Positions 42,176 to 54,385 of a stretch of DNA of 64,000 nucleotides are shown piece by piece. Numbering within the stretch: the first letter of the stretch is position 1; every line of letters starts with the position of its first letter. The notes under the pieces are model-generated. The model was not told the DNA's origin. It saw only the letters and a program-made list of their open reading frames with translations, and did not search any database. The translations under genes and the position numbers were made by a program. The stretch is from Clarkia xantiana subsp. parviflora (taxonomy: Eukaryota; Streptophyta; Magnoliopsida; Myrtales; Onagraceae), in assembly GCA_036873135.1 (NCBI GenBank), contig JAPTYO010000015.1, forward strand, positions 14,797,683 through 14,861,682. Direction: 5' to 3'.

Positions 42176-43317
42176 GCTCCCACTCGCCGGAATGGGAGGG
42201 TGCTTGTTAATGTATTGTTTGCCAAATCCGCATCAACATTTCTCCCCTTTGATGTGCTCCATACTTTCGAATAGTTCATACGAGGTTTGCCGTGCGATCG
42301 GCGGATACGACGGGCATCGTGCTACTCATCTGTTAGTAGTATTGTAGCGCCTGCGGAACATTGATTCCATTTTCTCTAATCAACATGTTATAAGCAAAAT
42401 TTATATATATTGTACCGCGCTGTATCCTAGGTCAACTAATAATTCTCCTTTTGCCTAGTTTCCACATAGGAACACTTCTCCAAGGCATCCGTACAAGTAT
42501 TCACAACCTTCAACTAATATCCGGCTGGTGGCCACCTAGTGAATACAAGAATCAGTGAATTACAGGTGAACTTGACCATCCCCATCGCTCATACCCTTAG
42601 TCAAACCCAATCGGTTTCCAAGACGTGGTCACTGTGCCTTTTTGTTCAGCACTACGATCGTACGCCGGGAAGCGAGCATTGAGCCTGACCTTAGGTATGA
42701 GTTCTGAGTCCATGAGGAAACTTCGGGTGCCTCTTCATAAGGCTCCCGGGATCAATCACACGCTCGAGGTGAAGAAGTTTGCGCCCTGCCAGAATCACGA
42801 GGATTCCTTCCTAGCACAACCGAGCTGTGACCCCGTGGTCGAACGTGGCACGCGTAGTATAAAGCACGCGTTGATACCATACCTGAACCTTTTGGGATGA
42901 CAGGAAAGGGATATGTCAATCATGCTATCACATATTCTCATCTGGCCTAGAATGTGGTTAAATTACGAACGAAGTTCATCACGGCGATATGCGAAATGAA
43001 GATCACGTCGAGTTACTTCGAAACTAGATAATCGTCTCGCTTAATCAGGTTTATCCCCCTGACTCTTAGCAAGTCTTGTTTGGTGGAGGCCTCCCTCCAT
43101 CACAAGACGACTGTACCTGTGACTAGGTAAGGCCCACATTCGACATAGTTTGGCAGAGGATTGCGTCCTCCTACGACTTAGTTTATAGACCGTAAATCTG
43201 ATGTAATCAAAACATTATGACGTCGATTGATCATAAACTCGGTTGCAATTCTTTCTTTTACAAAACGTAACTTTCTAATATCAAAATGTTATCACAGATA
43301 CATGCCATTTCTAAACC
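42176..43317 (-). other. Element F 3' untranslated region
   Basis: A purine tract complement (GCTCCCACTCGCC) followed by non-coding sequence shared with A and K. It includes the site (near 42555-42575) that corresponds to the B insertion point in A. Confidence 0.85.
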
Positions 43318-44720
43318 CTACGCAATCCAAGCAGTTTTACATGCTTTTCGAATATCTCCCTGCGTAGTGGCTTAGTTAATGGGTCCGCAATCATATTATC
43401 AGTGGACAAGTATTCCATAGTGATTTTATTGTCTTCTACTATAGATTTAGCATAAAAATATTTCACATCAATGTGTGTTTGGTCCTACTATGGTACTTCA
43501 GATTCTTAACTGCCGCAATGGCTGCCTGACTGTCAGAGAACACCTTCACAGGTTTACTCTTGACGTCACCAGTAAGAAGCCTTTTCAGCCAGACTGCTTC
43601 CTGTGCATTCTTAGAGAGTGCTACGAATTCCGATTCCATCGTTGACAGCGCGACACATGTTTGCTTCTTGCTCGTCCATGAAATGACGACTTTAGCAAGG
43701 AGGAACACTCCCCCTGTGGTGGACTTACGATCATCCGGATCGCCACCATGGTCGGCGTCACTGTAATCGGTCAATTGTAACTTCCCGCCCTCATAGCACG
43801 GAGCATAGTCGGCAGTACCTTTCAGATAACGAGTTACTCATTTTATAGTCTTTAAATGTTGATGGACATGATCTGATAGGACACGTGCTACTAGGCCCAC
43901 GGCATAACAGATATCCGGACGGGTGCATTGCATGGGGTACATTAAACTACCAACCATGCTTAAATATTCTGCACCCTTCAGCTGTTCGCGCTCTGCCAGG
44001 TTCATGGGGCCGTCACGTTTTGACAGTGCGCACCCAAATACCACCGGCGTATCCACAGGTTTAATTTGAACCTTTTCAACAGCTTATTGATATAGGCTTC
44101 TTGAGACAGACACAATTTCCGGGTAGCCCGTTCTCTAGCAATTTTAATGCCTAAGATATGCGTGGCCTCTCCCATGTCTTTCATCTCAAATACAGATGCT
44201 AACCAGGACTTTGACTTATTCATGAAACTCATGTCGTTTGCAGCAATGAGTATGTCGTCCACGTATAAGGTTAAGATGACATACTTGGACCCGGATGTCT
44301 TGTAATACACGCACGGATCCTTGTGAAGATTCATGAATCCGTTTCCTACGATTTCCTCGTGGAATCTGCGGTACCATTGCCGAGACGACTGTTTAAGATC
44401 GTAGATGGACCTTTGGAGTTTACAAACTTTACGTTCGTTACCAGGAGTAATGAAACCCTCTGGTTGCTCCATGTAGATCTCTTCCTCTAGGTTTCCGTGG
44501 AGGAATGCGGTCCTAACATCCATTTGGTGCATCTCGTGATCGAGACTTGTGACCAGGACCATTAATGGCCCTAACCGTGGTTTTACGCACAGTCAGTGAG
44601 TTTTTCTTATCAAAGTCCACTCTGTGAATTGGGTAAGTCCTTTCGCAATAAGTCGGGTTGTTCGACTTTTTTCCATCAGTAGTGAGCCTTACTTCAGGGC
44701 TCACCTTATCATTGCGCTCC
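43318..44720 (-). pseudogene. Element F pol remnant: RT and RNase H
   Basis: Minus-strand copia RT. The damaged start (44704-44513) is followed by a long open piece at 44562-44002 with QMDVRTAFLHGNLEEEIYM and the intact catalytic box LYVDDILIAAND. Next come K-D-M-G-E-A-T-H-I-L-G-I-K and VCALSKRDG, then TRPDICYAVG at about 43920 in a new frame. RNase H at 43774-43463 has D-A-D-H-G-G-D, SWTSKKQ, E-S-E-F-V-A-L and S-D-S-Q-A-A-I. The RNase H C-terminus (LTKPL...LGLRR) continues in another frame to about 43320. At least four frameshifts or stops are present. It is more than 1.3 kb of recognisable pol, but no integrase precedes it. Confidence 0.9.
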
Positions 44721-46960
44721 TGTGGTTAGCAGGTAAATCAACTATAGACTATAATGACTTTCATTTAGGCAATCTCTCTCATTTATTATTTTCCTCCATT
44801 TCTCCACTTGAGGTCTTTCCAATGCTTGTCAACAGTTTTTCACCTTACTCAATAGGATACTTGCCTTTGACTCTCGTCTAGGCATTGTGAGTCCCATTTA
44901 TTAGTCTGATCTTTTCTCCCACTCGGAATAATGCTTCTTATTGTAGCATCATTTCTATTGGAAACGATCCTCCCACTTGGAACAATGCTTCTTATCGGAG
45001 CATTGTTTCTATTGGGAACAAGAGCAGTGCTAGGACCTTGACTTGCAACTTTCCTATGACAACCTCTTGGTCTCGGTGTTTTACTTCCGAGATGAATTCC
45101 TTGATTACTAGGATCTGGAACCAAGTATGGTTGGTTCACTCCCTCTGGAAACAATGGGTATTTTAGGTAGTTGTGTCATTCTTGGTTTAGCTATATGACC
45201 ATCAGGTTCAACTTGATTCGTCTCAACAACAACAGTGTTTACGTGTGGTAGGGTTTATTCCTCCCACTGGATTTACTCTGAAAATGTTCCCATTCTCATT
45301 TACCATGTCATTCACTTGAGTTGCTGGTTCAAATCTCACCCACTCGAATTAAGTGGGACCTGATTATCATTGTTATTCTGCTCCGTTTTGATCATGACTT
45401 CGTTGACTGAAACTGTTCATGCATTTGGAAAATTCGCCCTCTTAGTGATGTAATTTCTCATGTTCGACCACGACACCATTTTATAAATCAAGCTTTAAAC
45501 AGGTATTTTCTAAGAGTAATGGACTTACTCTTGTCCTAAATACGTGTTTATTGCGCAAATTAATGTCGCATGGCGATATGATTTAACTCATTATCACCCT
45601 TTCAGCTATAATGGTGACGTACCTTACCGATGTCAATGGAACACAGTTTTACATTTATGTGAATCATCTTTCATCATCCCATAGGGAACCTTTGATAGAA
45701 TGACTCCAACATTATGCATATACAAACTTTGCTTCTTGAAGTTTGTCATTTAACTTGAATGCCTAGCCTGACTTATCGTTCAAGGCTTACGGAAGGAAAA
45801 TCGGTTAACCGACTTCATCCTTCTTTGTTTGCTAACTTTTCTCAGAGAGTTTATCCCATCTCTGAACTGAGCAATTCAGGTTTTCACCCGCGTCCGTTGA
45901 TACTTTTACAAGGTCGTGGTATTTCGAAGCCTACTTCTTACCGATGTAAATGTTATCAATAAGTTGTTTCCGAAGGAATGCAAACGAAAATTCAGCACAT
46001 CATTATTCAAACACTTCATTGTTAAATTATTTTTATGAAATGACGTGTTTCGTCTATCGAGGTCCACTTGCGCAAGGCGCAATTTACTCTGGGGTTTTAA
46101 CCCTTGGTTAGATCGTTTTATTTATGAATTTAATTCAACTTAATCCAATCGGTTTCAAACATGATCATCATTACAGTTTATTTCATTCAATGGAGTAATA
46201 ATAATAAAATAGATACTAAATCTTTCGATCTAGCTACGCAATCGATGTGTATGTTCAGTTCAGTTATTCTGATTGAGATGACGAAGTACGTGAATCGTTT
46301 CATTTTATTCGACCACTTTTACCTAGCCAAAATTTGGTTTCGGATCGATCCCTCTTAACCGGGTCGATTAATTTTGACAAGTAGTTCACATTTCAAATCG
46401 AACGGAAACTACTTTATTCAATAAATCCGAATCTCGAAATAACCAAAATTTTAGTAACTCATACGAACGATAAATGACAATGGTAGAGTTCCTGATCTGA
46501 AGATCGCGTATTTGATTTATGATTTTCGCATATATAGTCGAAAACTTTAAGTCATGTTGAACACCACGTCTGAGTAAATTCACAAGTGAATCACGTCAAA
46601 TGATCTGTGTCTATGTAAAATATTTTACCGCTTCACACACATGGCCTACGAGGCGTACTTTAGACGCACTTTATCAATCATGGTTTAACCCACCGGATTA
46701 TCGTATAAGACCTTTATGGTCCAGTTCTCTCTATAATATGCGGATCATGGTTGACTTCTTTCGAACCCAGTATGGTGAGCAAAGAAGGTTTCACTTTTAC
46801 TGCTGTGGTTACTGTACTTGATTAGGCTCAAGGTCACTAAGTCCTGTCAATATCAGACAACCATATACATCTTTTCCATGTTGATCTTTCATTCTGAAGA
46901 TCCGATGCGGGTTTTAAGCCAACATCAATGAAAAGAGAGAAGACCATCACATTTAACCGA
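44721..46960 (-). other. Element F region between gag and RT; protease and integrase not recognisable
   Basis: The same layout and partly the same words (CCCACTCGGAATAATGCTTCTTA, TTCCCACT) as in A (6546-8469) and E (57850-59750). No protease or integrase motifs are readable in any frame. Confidence 0.55.
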
Positions 46961-47345
46961 AACATTTCTTGCTTTTGCATCCTTGCTTCCACCGTGGTGG
47001 ATGCAAAGGAATATCAAGTTGTAACATTGTTTGGTTGCTATTGAAGTCTTCTTCAACCCCCCCCCCCCCCCCCCCCCCCCCCCACGACCAAGGTTGAATG
47101 TATCACCACATACGCGTTGAGATCATCAAAGAACCTACTCCTATTCTTGGTGGAACAAATTATTACATTCGTTTCACATTGTCAAAATCATACAAACTAC
47201 CATATTCATCTGTAGTTGTCCTCTCCGCTTTTCGGAATCGTAGTAGAGAGTTCAACACGTACTTTATTTATTCATCATTATTCATACCGTCAAGATTGCG
47301 AGGAATATCGAAGCACACTAATTCAACCAATTCATACTAACACAT
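46961..47345 (-). pseudogene. Element F gag remnant
   Basis: Corresponds by position and patches of sequence (complement of CCACCGTGGTGGATGCAA at 46990) to the gag fragment of A. It is interrupted by a run of 27 C at 47057-47083 and has no usable frame. Confidence 0.5.
47057..47083. repeat. 27-nt poly(C) run
   Basis: Uninterrupted C run in the gag remnant of F (G run on the coding strand). It is absent from A and E at the equivalent place, and its length is uncertain in any assembly. Confidence 0.9.
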
Positions 47346-49472
47346 TGATGATTATGCAAAAATCAGGGAGACAATAACATTTTGAGAAAGAATTGCATAT
47401 GTCAAATATCTATTAAGATGGAATCCGAAAAATAATGATTCCTTAGTCATCTAAACCAACCGACTACTAGTAAACTAATAGAAGATGGCTGTGAAAGAGT
47501 TCACATTATCGTCGTCTTCTATCCAATAGATCAGTCTCTTAAAACGGTTTTAATCGTAAATTACCGTAACGGGAATTCCAAAATAAGCATACCCGATCTT
47601 GGCTTTCCCAAGGCCCTTTTTGTTTTGGAAAATCATTCAGATGAATTCACTCATGCATACATAATTCTACTATCCATGTAAATTATCATATGCCACTAAC
47701 ATTCATCATATTCATCATACACACCACACACATGCTTACGCGTCATGCGTCTAATGTTCCGAGGAACTCATGCTTGCATTCATAATTCTACTTACAAGTA
47801 AATTATCAAATGTAACTTCATCCTCAACATTCTAGCATACGTGTCAAACATGTAACATTCACATCAATCATACATATTTGGCGACTGGTTTTCAGTTTTA
47901 AAATAATTTTAAACATTAGGGGCTAATTTGCAATTCATGCTTATATTCAATTACGCAACATTCTAGACATGGATCCTTGGAATTTACAACCATCACATCA
48001 TGTCTATCCTAGTACGCATTCCATATATTTAACCAGTGCTCCGCCCACAACATGCAATGTCCAGCTAGCATGACTATGTCAAGAAAACATTTCTAATCAT
48101 GCATTAATATATATTGAATAAAAACAATTGCAATTCAGCCCTCTAATTAATCTAGTCCCAAAAACATGTATCTCCGAGATCCATTCCCATAATCGAAATA
48201 ACGCATAAATGTTAGCAACCTTATGAGCACTGTGTAGTCCATTTCGAGGTTCAAGAAACATTTGGATTTTAAAACTTGACCTCCCTATTTTAATTGACTT
48301 GAATTCGGTTTGGAAAGCATTGTTTGGTTCAGTCAATCTCAGTCCGTTTTGGTCCGGTTCGGTTCAGAAAATACGGTTCGGTCTGACCCGGAAAATCGGG
48401 TTCGGTTCGGCAAAATCCGGTTCGGTTCAGTCCGATTTTTACTTTTAAAATCTGGTTCGGTCCGAACCGGTCCAAGAAATAGGGTTCGGTTCAACACTCA
48501 AAACCGATTTGGTTAGATCCACTTAATTACCCCGGTCCGACCCGACCCGAATAGGTCGAACCGATTGAGAAAATCTGGTTCGTTTTTATTTCATTCCGGT
48601 TTAACATATTGGACCGGCCAAATAATTAAAATTTAAAAGGTTGGGCCGAAATGCTTACTTGTGGCCCAAGTAGGATTTTAAAGTCCAAAAATATTTAACT
48701 TGACCACCAAGTAACATTAATTATATAAAATAATTTCTAATATTAAATATATATATTTATATTTCGGCCTACATTAAAAACACATATATTTACTGCTAAG
48801 ATTCTATCTATAAGATTAAATCAATCAACAATATATATACATATATATGTAAAAAATTTGCTACTATATATTATATATATATATATTTATTTATTGTCAA
48901 TATCTTAAATAGGGTAACAAATATACTGACAATATATTTTCTCAATCTTTTAGGTAACCAAATCTATCAACAATATCTATAACCCTATTTAAATATTTGG
49001 ATATATTGATAGTGATATATATTTCTATATATTAATGTGAATCTATCCTAATGTTCCTAATTAAAGATATATTGTTACCTTAATTAAAAATTAAAATATG
49101 GTAAGTAATATTATTTTAACAATTTTATATGTTTGTGCCGAAATTTCTTTACTTGGTGACTCAGAAATTAAAAAAATTACCTTGAAAATTGCTAGAATTT
49201 TCGGCACAAACACTTAATTAGGAATAACTGGTCAAATTTTAAGATCAAATTTTAATAAGATCTACAATCCAATGTTTGATTTTTATAAATATTACCCTTT
49301 TCTTGAAGATCATGAACATCAAATTTACCAAGAACATGAAAATTTCAGACCTATTGTAAACCGTTAAAAATTCGAAATTTTAAATATTTTTTACTTTAAA
49401 ATTTAGGTCCAAAATTAAAGATTTCAAGAATACCAATTTATAAAAATCATGAACTCCTAAGTTCTAACACAG
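47346..49472 (-). other. Element F leader region
   Basis: Non-coding, with AT microsatellite patches (48730-48900) and at 48305-48610 a dense set of CGGTTCGGTTCGG-like words, more expanded than in A. Confidence 0.65.
48305..48610. repeat. GGTTCGG-type simple repeat in F leader
   Basis: Irregular GGTTCGGT/CCGGTTC words repeated about 20 times. The reverse-complement counterpart (GAACCGAACCGG) lies in E at 56175-56520. Confidence 0.75.
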
Positions 49473-49485
49473 GCTCTGATACCAC

Positions 49486-50085
49486 TGTTAGATTACGGGG
49501 AGTAATCACTACGGAAACTTAAACATGGTATGTGCTAGTAATATCAATTACGCAGCGGAAAGTTTACACATACCTCAAGAGTAACCGTAGTCCAAGATCC
49601 TTGCTCGAGGGAGTTCGCAATCCTCCGGTCGGGACCTGTAGGGATTCTTGTTAGAGAAGCCCTACGTGGTGCAGCTCCACAGCAAAACCTCTGATCGATT
49701 CTTGGCACGGGGACAAATCTCTGGAGAGTTTGCTCGAAAGAAATTTGGCACACCCTTGGTGTTGATATGTGGTTCGGCCGAACCTTGTAGTGTGGGAAGA
49801 GGGTTTTTCTCTCTAAAACACTCTTGTGAGGGAATTATGATTAACCCTAAAATTTCCCTAACACCTTTTATTTATAGGAGGAGTAAAGTGGACAAAATTC
49901 CACTTTACCCCTCCACAAATATTCAGCCAGCCTATGTATTTGGGGAGGCCCAATTTTGGGCCTCCCAAGTCAATTGGAATTTGGGCCTAGCCCAACTATC
50001 CTAATGTGACATTTACCCAAGTTCATTAGGTAAACTATACATATTATGGGCTACCAATTACGGCGCCCATCACCATATGCTTACA
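49486..50085 (-). repeat. Element F 5' LTR
   Basis: 600 bp. On the plus strand it begins TGTTAGATTACG and ends GCTTACA, flanked by the primer binding site complement on the left and the GCCTC duplication on the right. A TATA element (complement TATTTATA) is at 49869-49876. Confidence 0.93.
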
Positions 50086-50955
50086 GCCTCTACATGGTTC
50101 TATGGCCTTCCCGACAACTCTATTGACTCATGGGAAGAGCTGAAGGCCAAGTTCATAGAGGGGAATATAGGCCAAAGACAACCCCTCAAGAGTATGGATT
50201 TCCTAGATAAAATCGAGCAAGGCCCTAATTGTATTTTGGGCGATTATTATACTAGGTACCATAAGATACTCCAACAACTAAATGAAGACGCCAATGATGA
50301 AGAACTCATCCGAAACTTCTGGAGAGGACTAATGTCACAAAGCCAAGCCTTGAAGGACAACATAGTGATGAAGCCTGTCCGGAAGATCAACGCTCTCGCC
50401 GCCAAAGTAAAAAAATATATTGATTTAGAAAGGTCGCATGAGAAGTCGCCAACAGAGTTGAGGAAATAATTGGCTCCCGCCAAAACAGAAGAGCAATCTC
50501 CTTCTCGACCTCAGAAGAAGGAAGATAAACGAGACGGAAGCTTCCGACAAGGAAATCGCCAGGGTCACAAGAGGGACATCAATCCCTACTTGGGGAGGTA
50601 TACTCCTATCACACATAACATCTCTGTAGTGCTCCAAGAAATGGAGAATCTCAGATTAGATGATCCACCTCCGGTAAGGAAGAGTCCAATGGGTCAACAA
50701 GTGAACGACTATTGTCGCTATCATCGCGTCAAAGGTCATGACATAAATGATTGTGTTTCCTTAAAACAAGATATTGAAGCTCTCATTCAAAGAGGAAAGT
50801 TGTTGAAGTTTGTCGAGAAGCCTTTTAAGGCCCAAGGAAGCGAAGAAGAAGCTCACGAAGGAACTCCCGCCTCCCACACACAAGAATCCTGCTCCTGTCC
50901 AAAGGGGAACTGTCAACGTAATCGCCAGAGGATTTGCATCGGGAGGAGAGACTAG
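50086..50955 (+). pseudogene. Element G gag, 3' part, with zinc-binding module
   Basis: Continues the Retrotrans_gag core after F (TWFYGLPDNSIDSWEELKAKF at about 50091-50150), then LGDYYTRYHKILQQL and an open stretch to a stop at 50468. In the next triplets the same frame runs 50470-50955: K-R-D-I-N-P-Y, then ITHNISVVLQEM, and at about residues 78-92 YCRYHRVKGHDINDC, a C-x2-H-x4-H-x4-C pattern followed by LKQDIEALIQRGKLLKFV. This single module is homologous to the two modules of the element C protein. It has one in-frame stop (TAA at 50467), later frameshifts and the F insertion. In the family the core forms the capsid and the C-terminus binds RNA. Confidence 0.87.
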
Positions 50956-51059
50956 TACAGCCCGGGAGGTATACGCCACACAAATCCTTGCAACAGACAT
51001 GAAGGAGAAGAGACATCAAGATCTCGACCAGGTGATTATCAGTTTTACAACTGACGATC

Positions 51060-51480
51060 TCATTATGGTGACCCTCATGAAGACGCCTTAGTGATCACCG
51101 CCCTGATAGCTGAATTTGAAGTGTAAAGGATCCTCATCGACAGTGGAAGCTCGACATATATTCTCTTTTATGAAGCTTTCCTAAATTTTGGACTCACAAA
51201 AAAAGATTTAAAGAAGGTTGACTTTCCCCAAATAGGCTTTGTAGGCGAAATCACCTACCGTATGGGTGCGGTTAAACTGCCAGTAATCTTGGGGAAGGAA
51301 AAGAAGGCTTTGAAGATCGACATACTCTTCGTAGTCGTTGACGCCGCTTTTGCCTACAACGCCATCATTGGAAGGACTACCCTCAACCCCATCATATTAT
51401 CCCCTCGACTGCTCACCATGTCATGAAGTTTCCAACACCTCATAGGATAGGTGAAGTTAGAGGAGATAAAATTACGTCCT
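51060..51480 (+). pseudogene. Element G aspartic protease remnant
   Basis: Retropepsin-like sequence: ILIDSGSSTYILF at about 51130-51170 with the active-site Asp-Ser-Gly, then a G-F-V-G-E turn and VKLPVILG, then VVVDAAFAYNAIIGRTTLN at about 51330-51390. This is the standard plant gypsy protease layout (D-S/G-G...N-A-I-L/I-G-R). It has an in-frame stop just before (TAA at 51124) and the frame ends at 51424. The next recognisable words (MKFPT, GEVRGD) lead toward where RT should start, but RT is missing. In the family the enzyme cleaves the gag-pol polyprotein. Confidence 0.83.
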
Positions 51481-51680
51481 GACAGTGCTACATTAGCTCG
51501 ATGCGACGCCGAAATCAAAGAGAAGTCATAGAAACAACGCCTAGCTAAATATTTTTATATTTCTTATGAGTCTAATGTTTTGAGCTTTTCTTTTGATGTA
51601 ATACTCAGGAATGATGAATATATATAGCCACCCGATGCCTTTTTTCATACAAACATCTTAGTCTACTATCAATTCAAGCG
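51481..51680 (+). other. Junction after the G protease; pol absent
   Basis: The protease-RT linker ends and AT-rich non-coding sequence begins at about 51540. No RT, RNase H or integrase motif follows. Confidence 0.6.
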
Positions 51681-52690
51681 TCGACTTCTAAAAGAATCGA
51701 TTTTCGACGACTAAAAATCTGATATTAGTCATACCACTCAGATTAGTCGACAATTTGAAAGAAGTTGGGCATCGAAGATAAAGTCCTTTACCGAATCGAT
51801 TATCGATGAGTAAAATCTGATATTAGTCATATCACTTAGATTACTCAAAAATTCGAAAGAAGTTTGGTGTCGAAGATAAAGTTCTTTACCGAATCGATTG
51901 TCGACGACTAAAAATCTGATATTAGTCATATCACTCAGATTAGTCGACAATTCAAAAGAAGTTGGGCATCGAAGATAAATTCCTTTACCGAATCGATTGT
52001 CGACGACTAAAAAACTAATATTAGTCATATCACTCAGATTAGTCGACAATTCGAAAGAAGTTGGGCGTCGAAGATAAAGTCCTTTACCGAATCGATTGTC
52101 GACGACTAAAAATCTGATATTAGTCATATCACTCATATTAGTAGACAATTCAAAAGAAGTTGGGCGTCGAAGATAAAGTTCTTTACCGAATCGATTGTCG
52201 ACGACTAAAAATATGATATTAGTTATATCACTCAGATTAGTCGACAATTCGAAAGAAGTTGGGCGTGGAAGATAAAGTCTTTTACCGTATCGATTGTCAA
52301 CGACTAAAAATCTGATATTAGTCATATCACTCAGATTAGTCAAAAATTCGGAAGAAGTTGGGCGTCGAAGATAAAGTTCTTTACTGAATCGATTGTCAAC
52401 GACTAAAAATATGATATTAGTCATATCACTCAGATTAGTTGAAAATTCGAAAAAAGTTGGGCGTCGAAGATAAAATCCTTTACCGAATCGATTGTCGATG
52501 ACTAAAAATCTGATATTAGTCGTATCACTCAGATTAGTCGACAATTCGAAAGAATTGGGCGTCGAAGATAAAGTTCTTAGCCGAATCGATTGTCGACGAC
52601 TAAAAATATGATATTAGTCATATCACTCAGATTAGTCGACAATTCAAAAGAAAGAAAGGCATGAAGAACTTGAAATAAAATCTAATATCC
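51681..52690. repeat. 99-bp tandem array, about 10 copies (element G)
   Basis: TCGACGACTAAAAATCTGATATTAGTC recurs every 98-99 bp from 51700 to 52600, with GTTGGGCGTCGAAGATAAAG in each unit. Copies differ at several positions each. Because 99 is a multiple of 3, the minus strand reads open for 268 codons as 33-residue repeats (51738-52544). I treat that as a by-product. Confidence 0.95.
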
Positions 52691-52910
52691 ATAAATGAAT
52701 TTGATATCAGTCATATCACTCGGATTCATTGGTAGTTCGATAAAATCTGGAAAGATATAATTTCTAAGACTAAGTGAAGAAAGGCGATCAATATGTGGAA
52801 TAATAGATATCCTTTCATATATAAACAAATTTTACATTATGATTAAGGAAAGGGAAAAATAAGAAAAGATTAAAGATCTAAACATCATCCCTAGATCTAT
52901 CTTTTTCTTC

Positions 52911-54310
52911 TTAAGCCTTGGCGACGATGAATTCTTGGAGAAGCTTCACCTTCTCAAAATTGAAGTCAGGATGAACAGCCTTAATATAATCACCGACTCA
53001 AATGAAGAAAAAAGCATGGCTCCAGAGGCGGTGACAGCATCCTCTTGAAATTAGGCGCTTGCCTTGTAAGTGGCGACAACTTCGGTTAAGGCCATCTGGC
53101 CTTCATCTACCTTGGTCCTCAAGGTGACAATCTCCCCTTTAGCAGAAGCCAGCTCAGCATGAAGACTCTCATTTTTAGTAGCTAGCTTCTGGCGAAGATC
53201 GGTAGACTCCACGTTGAGGATAACGAAGATCTTTAATGTCTCCTTACATTGAACGATGTCCTCCGAAGTGGCGGCCGCAGTCTCACTCAGTCGAGCAACG
53301 TCCTCTTTCAATTGAGCGACTTCCTCTCGAAGACGCTGCTTCTCTCCTTCCTCTACCTCAGCCTTGAGGTCGTCAAGTCTCCTCTTAAGATAGGTTGATT
53401 CCTCGAGAAGATCGAGGATCAACCGAGAAAGTTGAAGAGACATTCGAGAAGCCTGACAAGACAAAAACAATATGTCAGCGGGAAAATCGACGACCAAAGG
53501 TTCAAAACAAGATTCAGTCGAATTCTCCAGATGGATCCTTGGGAGCACAAAGAAGCATCCTCCAACTGAATGGAGGGCCATCAAAACTCAGGCCCGTCAT
53601 GGCCTGAGGAGCGGAAGGGTCGGAAACACCCTTGCCCTTCAAGTCGCCCCCTAAAGAGAAAAATATGAGTCAGAAAGATAACTCTCGGGAAATAAAAATA
53701 AAAAGATGAGAAGTTCTCATACCTTCAGCGACGGGAAGAGAACTCGGATTAACGTGAGAAACAGCGGAGGCGCCACCCTCCTGGAGCTCAGCTATGAGGT
53801 TGGCGACAGTCACCTTCGCTCACTTGAGATCCTTGACATCATTTATTTTAGAAGAAGAGTTGCGATTGGCTACCCTCTTCGTTCTTCCCTTGGGAGTCTT
53901 CTCCGGATCAGGAACATCCCCAACGAGTAAAGGGATCTACGAGGACGAGCTCGGAATGTCCTACACGAGTTTGGTCGACGAAGAATATTGAGACAAAGGA
54001 ACTCCAGTTGCCACCTGATTACGAGCATGCAAAAGTTTCTTAAAAAGGCCTATAGAAAGGAAATAGTAAGTTTAAACAGGAAACAAGTATACGAAGAGTA
54101 AAAGTTACACAACTGAGACGAATCTCGTCCTGACGAATACGTATTCCAGCTTGGATGAGGACATCCTCGGTGGTTTCATTGACAAAATGCCATGGATTAA
54201 ATCCTTCCTTAGTAAGATCGGCATGCATCTTACCAATGGTGAAAAATTCTTCAACAGTTAAACCCTCCAATGAAGGTGGAAGATCAGTCCCAATGGGAGG
54301 AATGAGAGGC
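52911..54310 (-). pseudogene. Antisense coiled-coil ORF of element G (aORF)
   Basis: Read on the minus strand from about 54310. The N-terminal piece (LEGLTVEEFFTIGKMHADL, then FNPWHF and LIQAGIRIRQDEIRLS) ends near 54105, perhaps at an intron. A less clear stretch follows (53700-54030). A strongly coiled-coil block at 53584-53051 is rich in Leu, Glu and Lys heptads (LKAEVEEGEKQRLREEVAQL, LHAELASAKGEIVTLRTKVDEG). A C-terminal piece in another frame ends at the stop 52911-52913 (DFNFEKVKLLQEFIVAKA). Antisense ORFs between pol and the 3' LTR are described in Tat-lineage elements, where coiled-coil products of unknown function occur. This copy has at least one frame break and no clear start. A host gene origin is possible but less likely. 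Confidence 0.6.
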
Positions 54311-54385
54311 CAGAAGACACCTACTTGACAGAAGAAGTAATAATGTTTCCAATTGGAGGAATGAGAGGCCAGAAGACACCTACTT
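54290..54385. repeat. 37-bp duplication at the broken end of element G
   Basis: CCAATGGGAGGAATGAGAGG...CACCTACTT at 54290-54326 returns at 54349-54385 with one mismatch, after 22 bp of unrelated sequence. The second copy ends where K sequence resumes. This looks like filler sequence copied during repair of a break that removed the G 3' LTR. Confidence 0.8.

Larger units (their letters stand above)
41551..50085 (-). mobile_element. Element F: complete Ty1/copia element in the gag of G
   Basis: Read on the minus strand: 5' LTR 50085-49486, primer binding site TGGTATCAGAGC (complement at 49474-49485), leader, gag remnant (about 47345-46960), uncharacterised middle, RT-RNase H (about 44720-43320), 3' untranslated region and 3' LTR (42175-41551). 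The perfect duplication GCCTC flanks it (41546-41550 and 50086-50090). It is the same family as A and E. All coding parts are broken. Confidence 0.94.
40065..54385 (+). mobile_element. Element G: Tat-like gypsy element, deletion derivative
   Basis: The 5' LTR (40065-40850, TGTTGGGTTA...CCCAACA) is followed by the primer binding site TTTGGCGTCGTCTGTGGGAA (40851). Gag then follows, split by F, with protease, a 99-bp tandem array (51700-52680) and an antisense coiled-coil ORF (52911-54310). An antisense ORF between pol and the 3' LTR is known from the Tat lineage. RT, RNase H, integrase and the 3' LTR are missing. GTTAC precedes the element and TTTAC precedes the resumed K sequence (54384-54388). 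A 37-bp duplication sits at the broken right end. Confidence 0.83.

Noticed and set aside
51738..52544. 268-codon minus-strand frame with 33-residue repeats
   Set aside because: It is a by-product of the 99-bp array. The unit is a multiple of three, and there are no flanking conserved parts.
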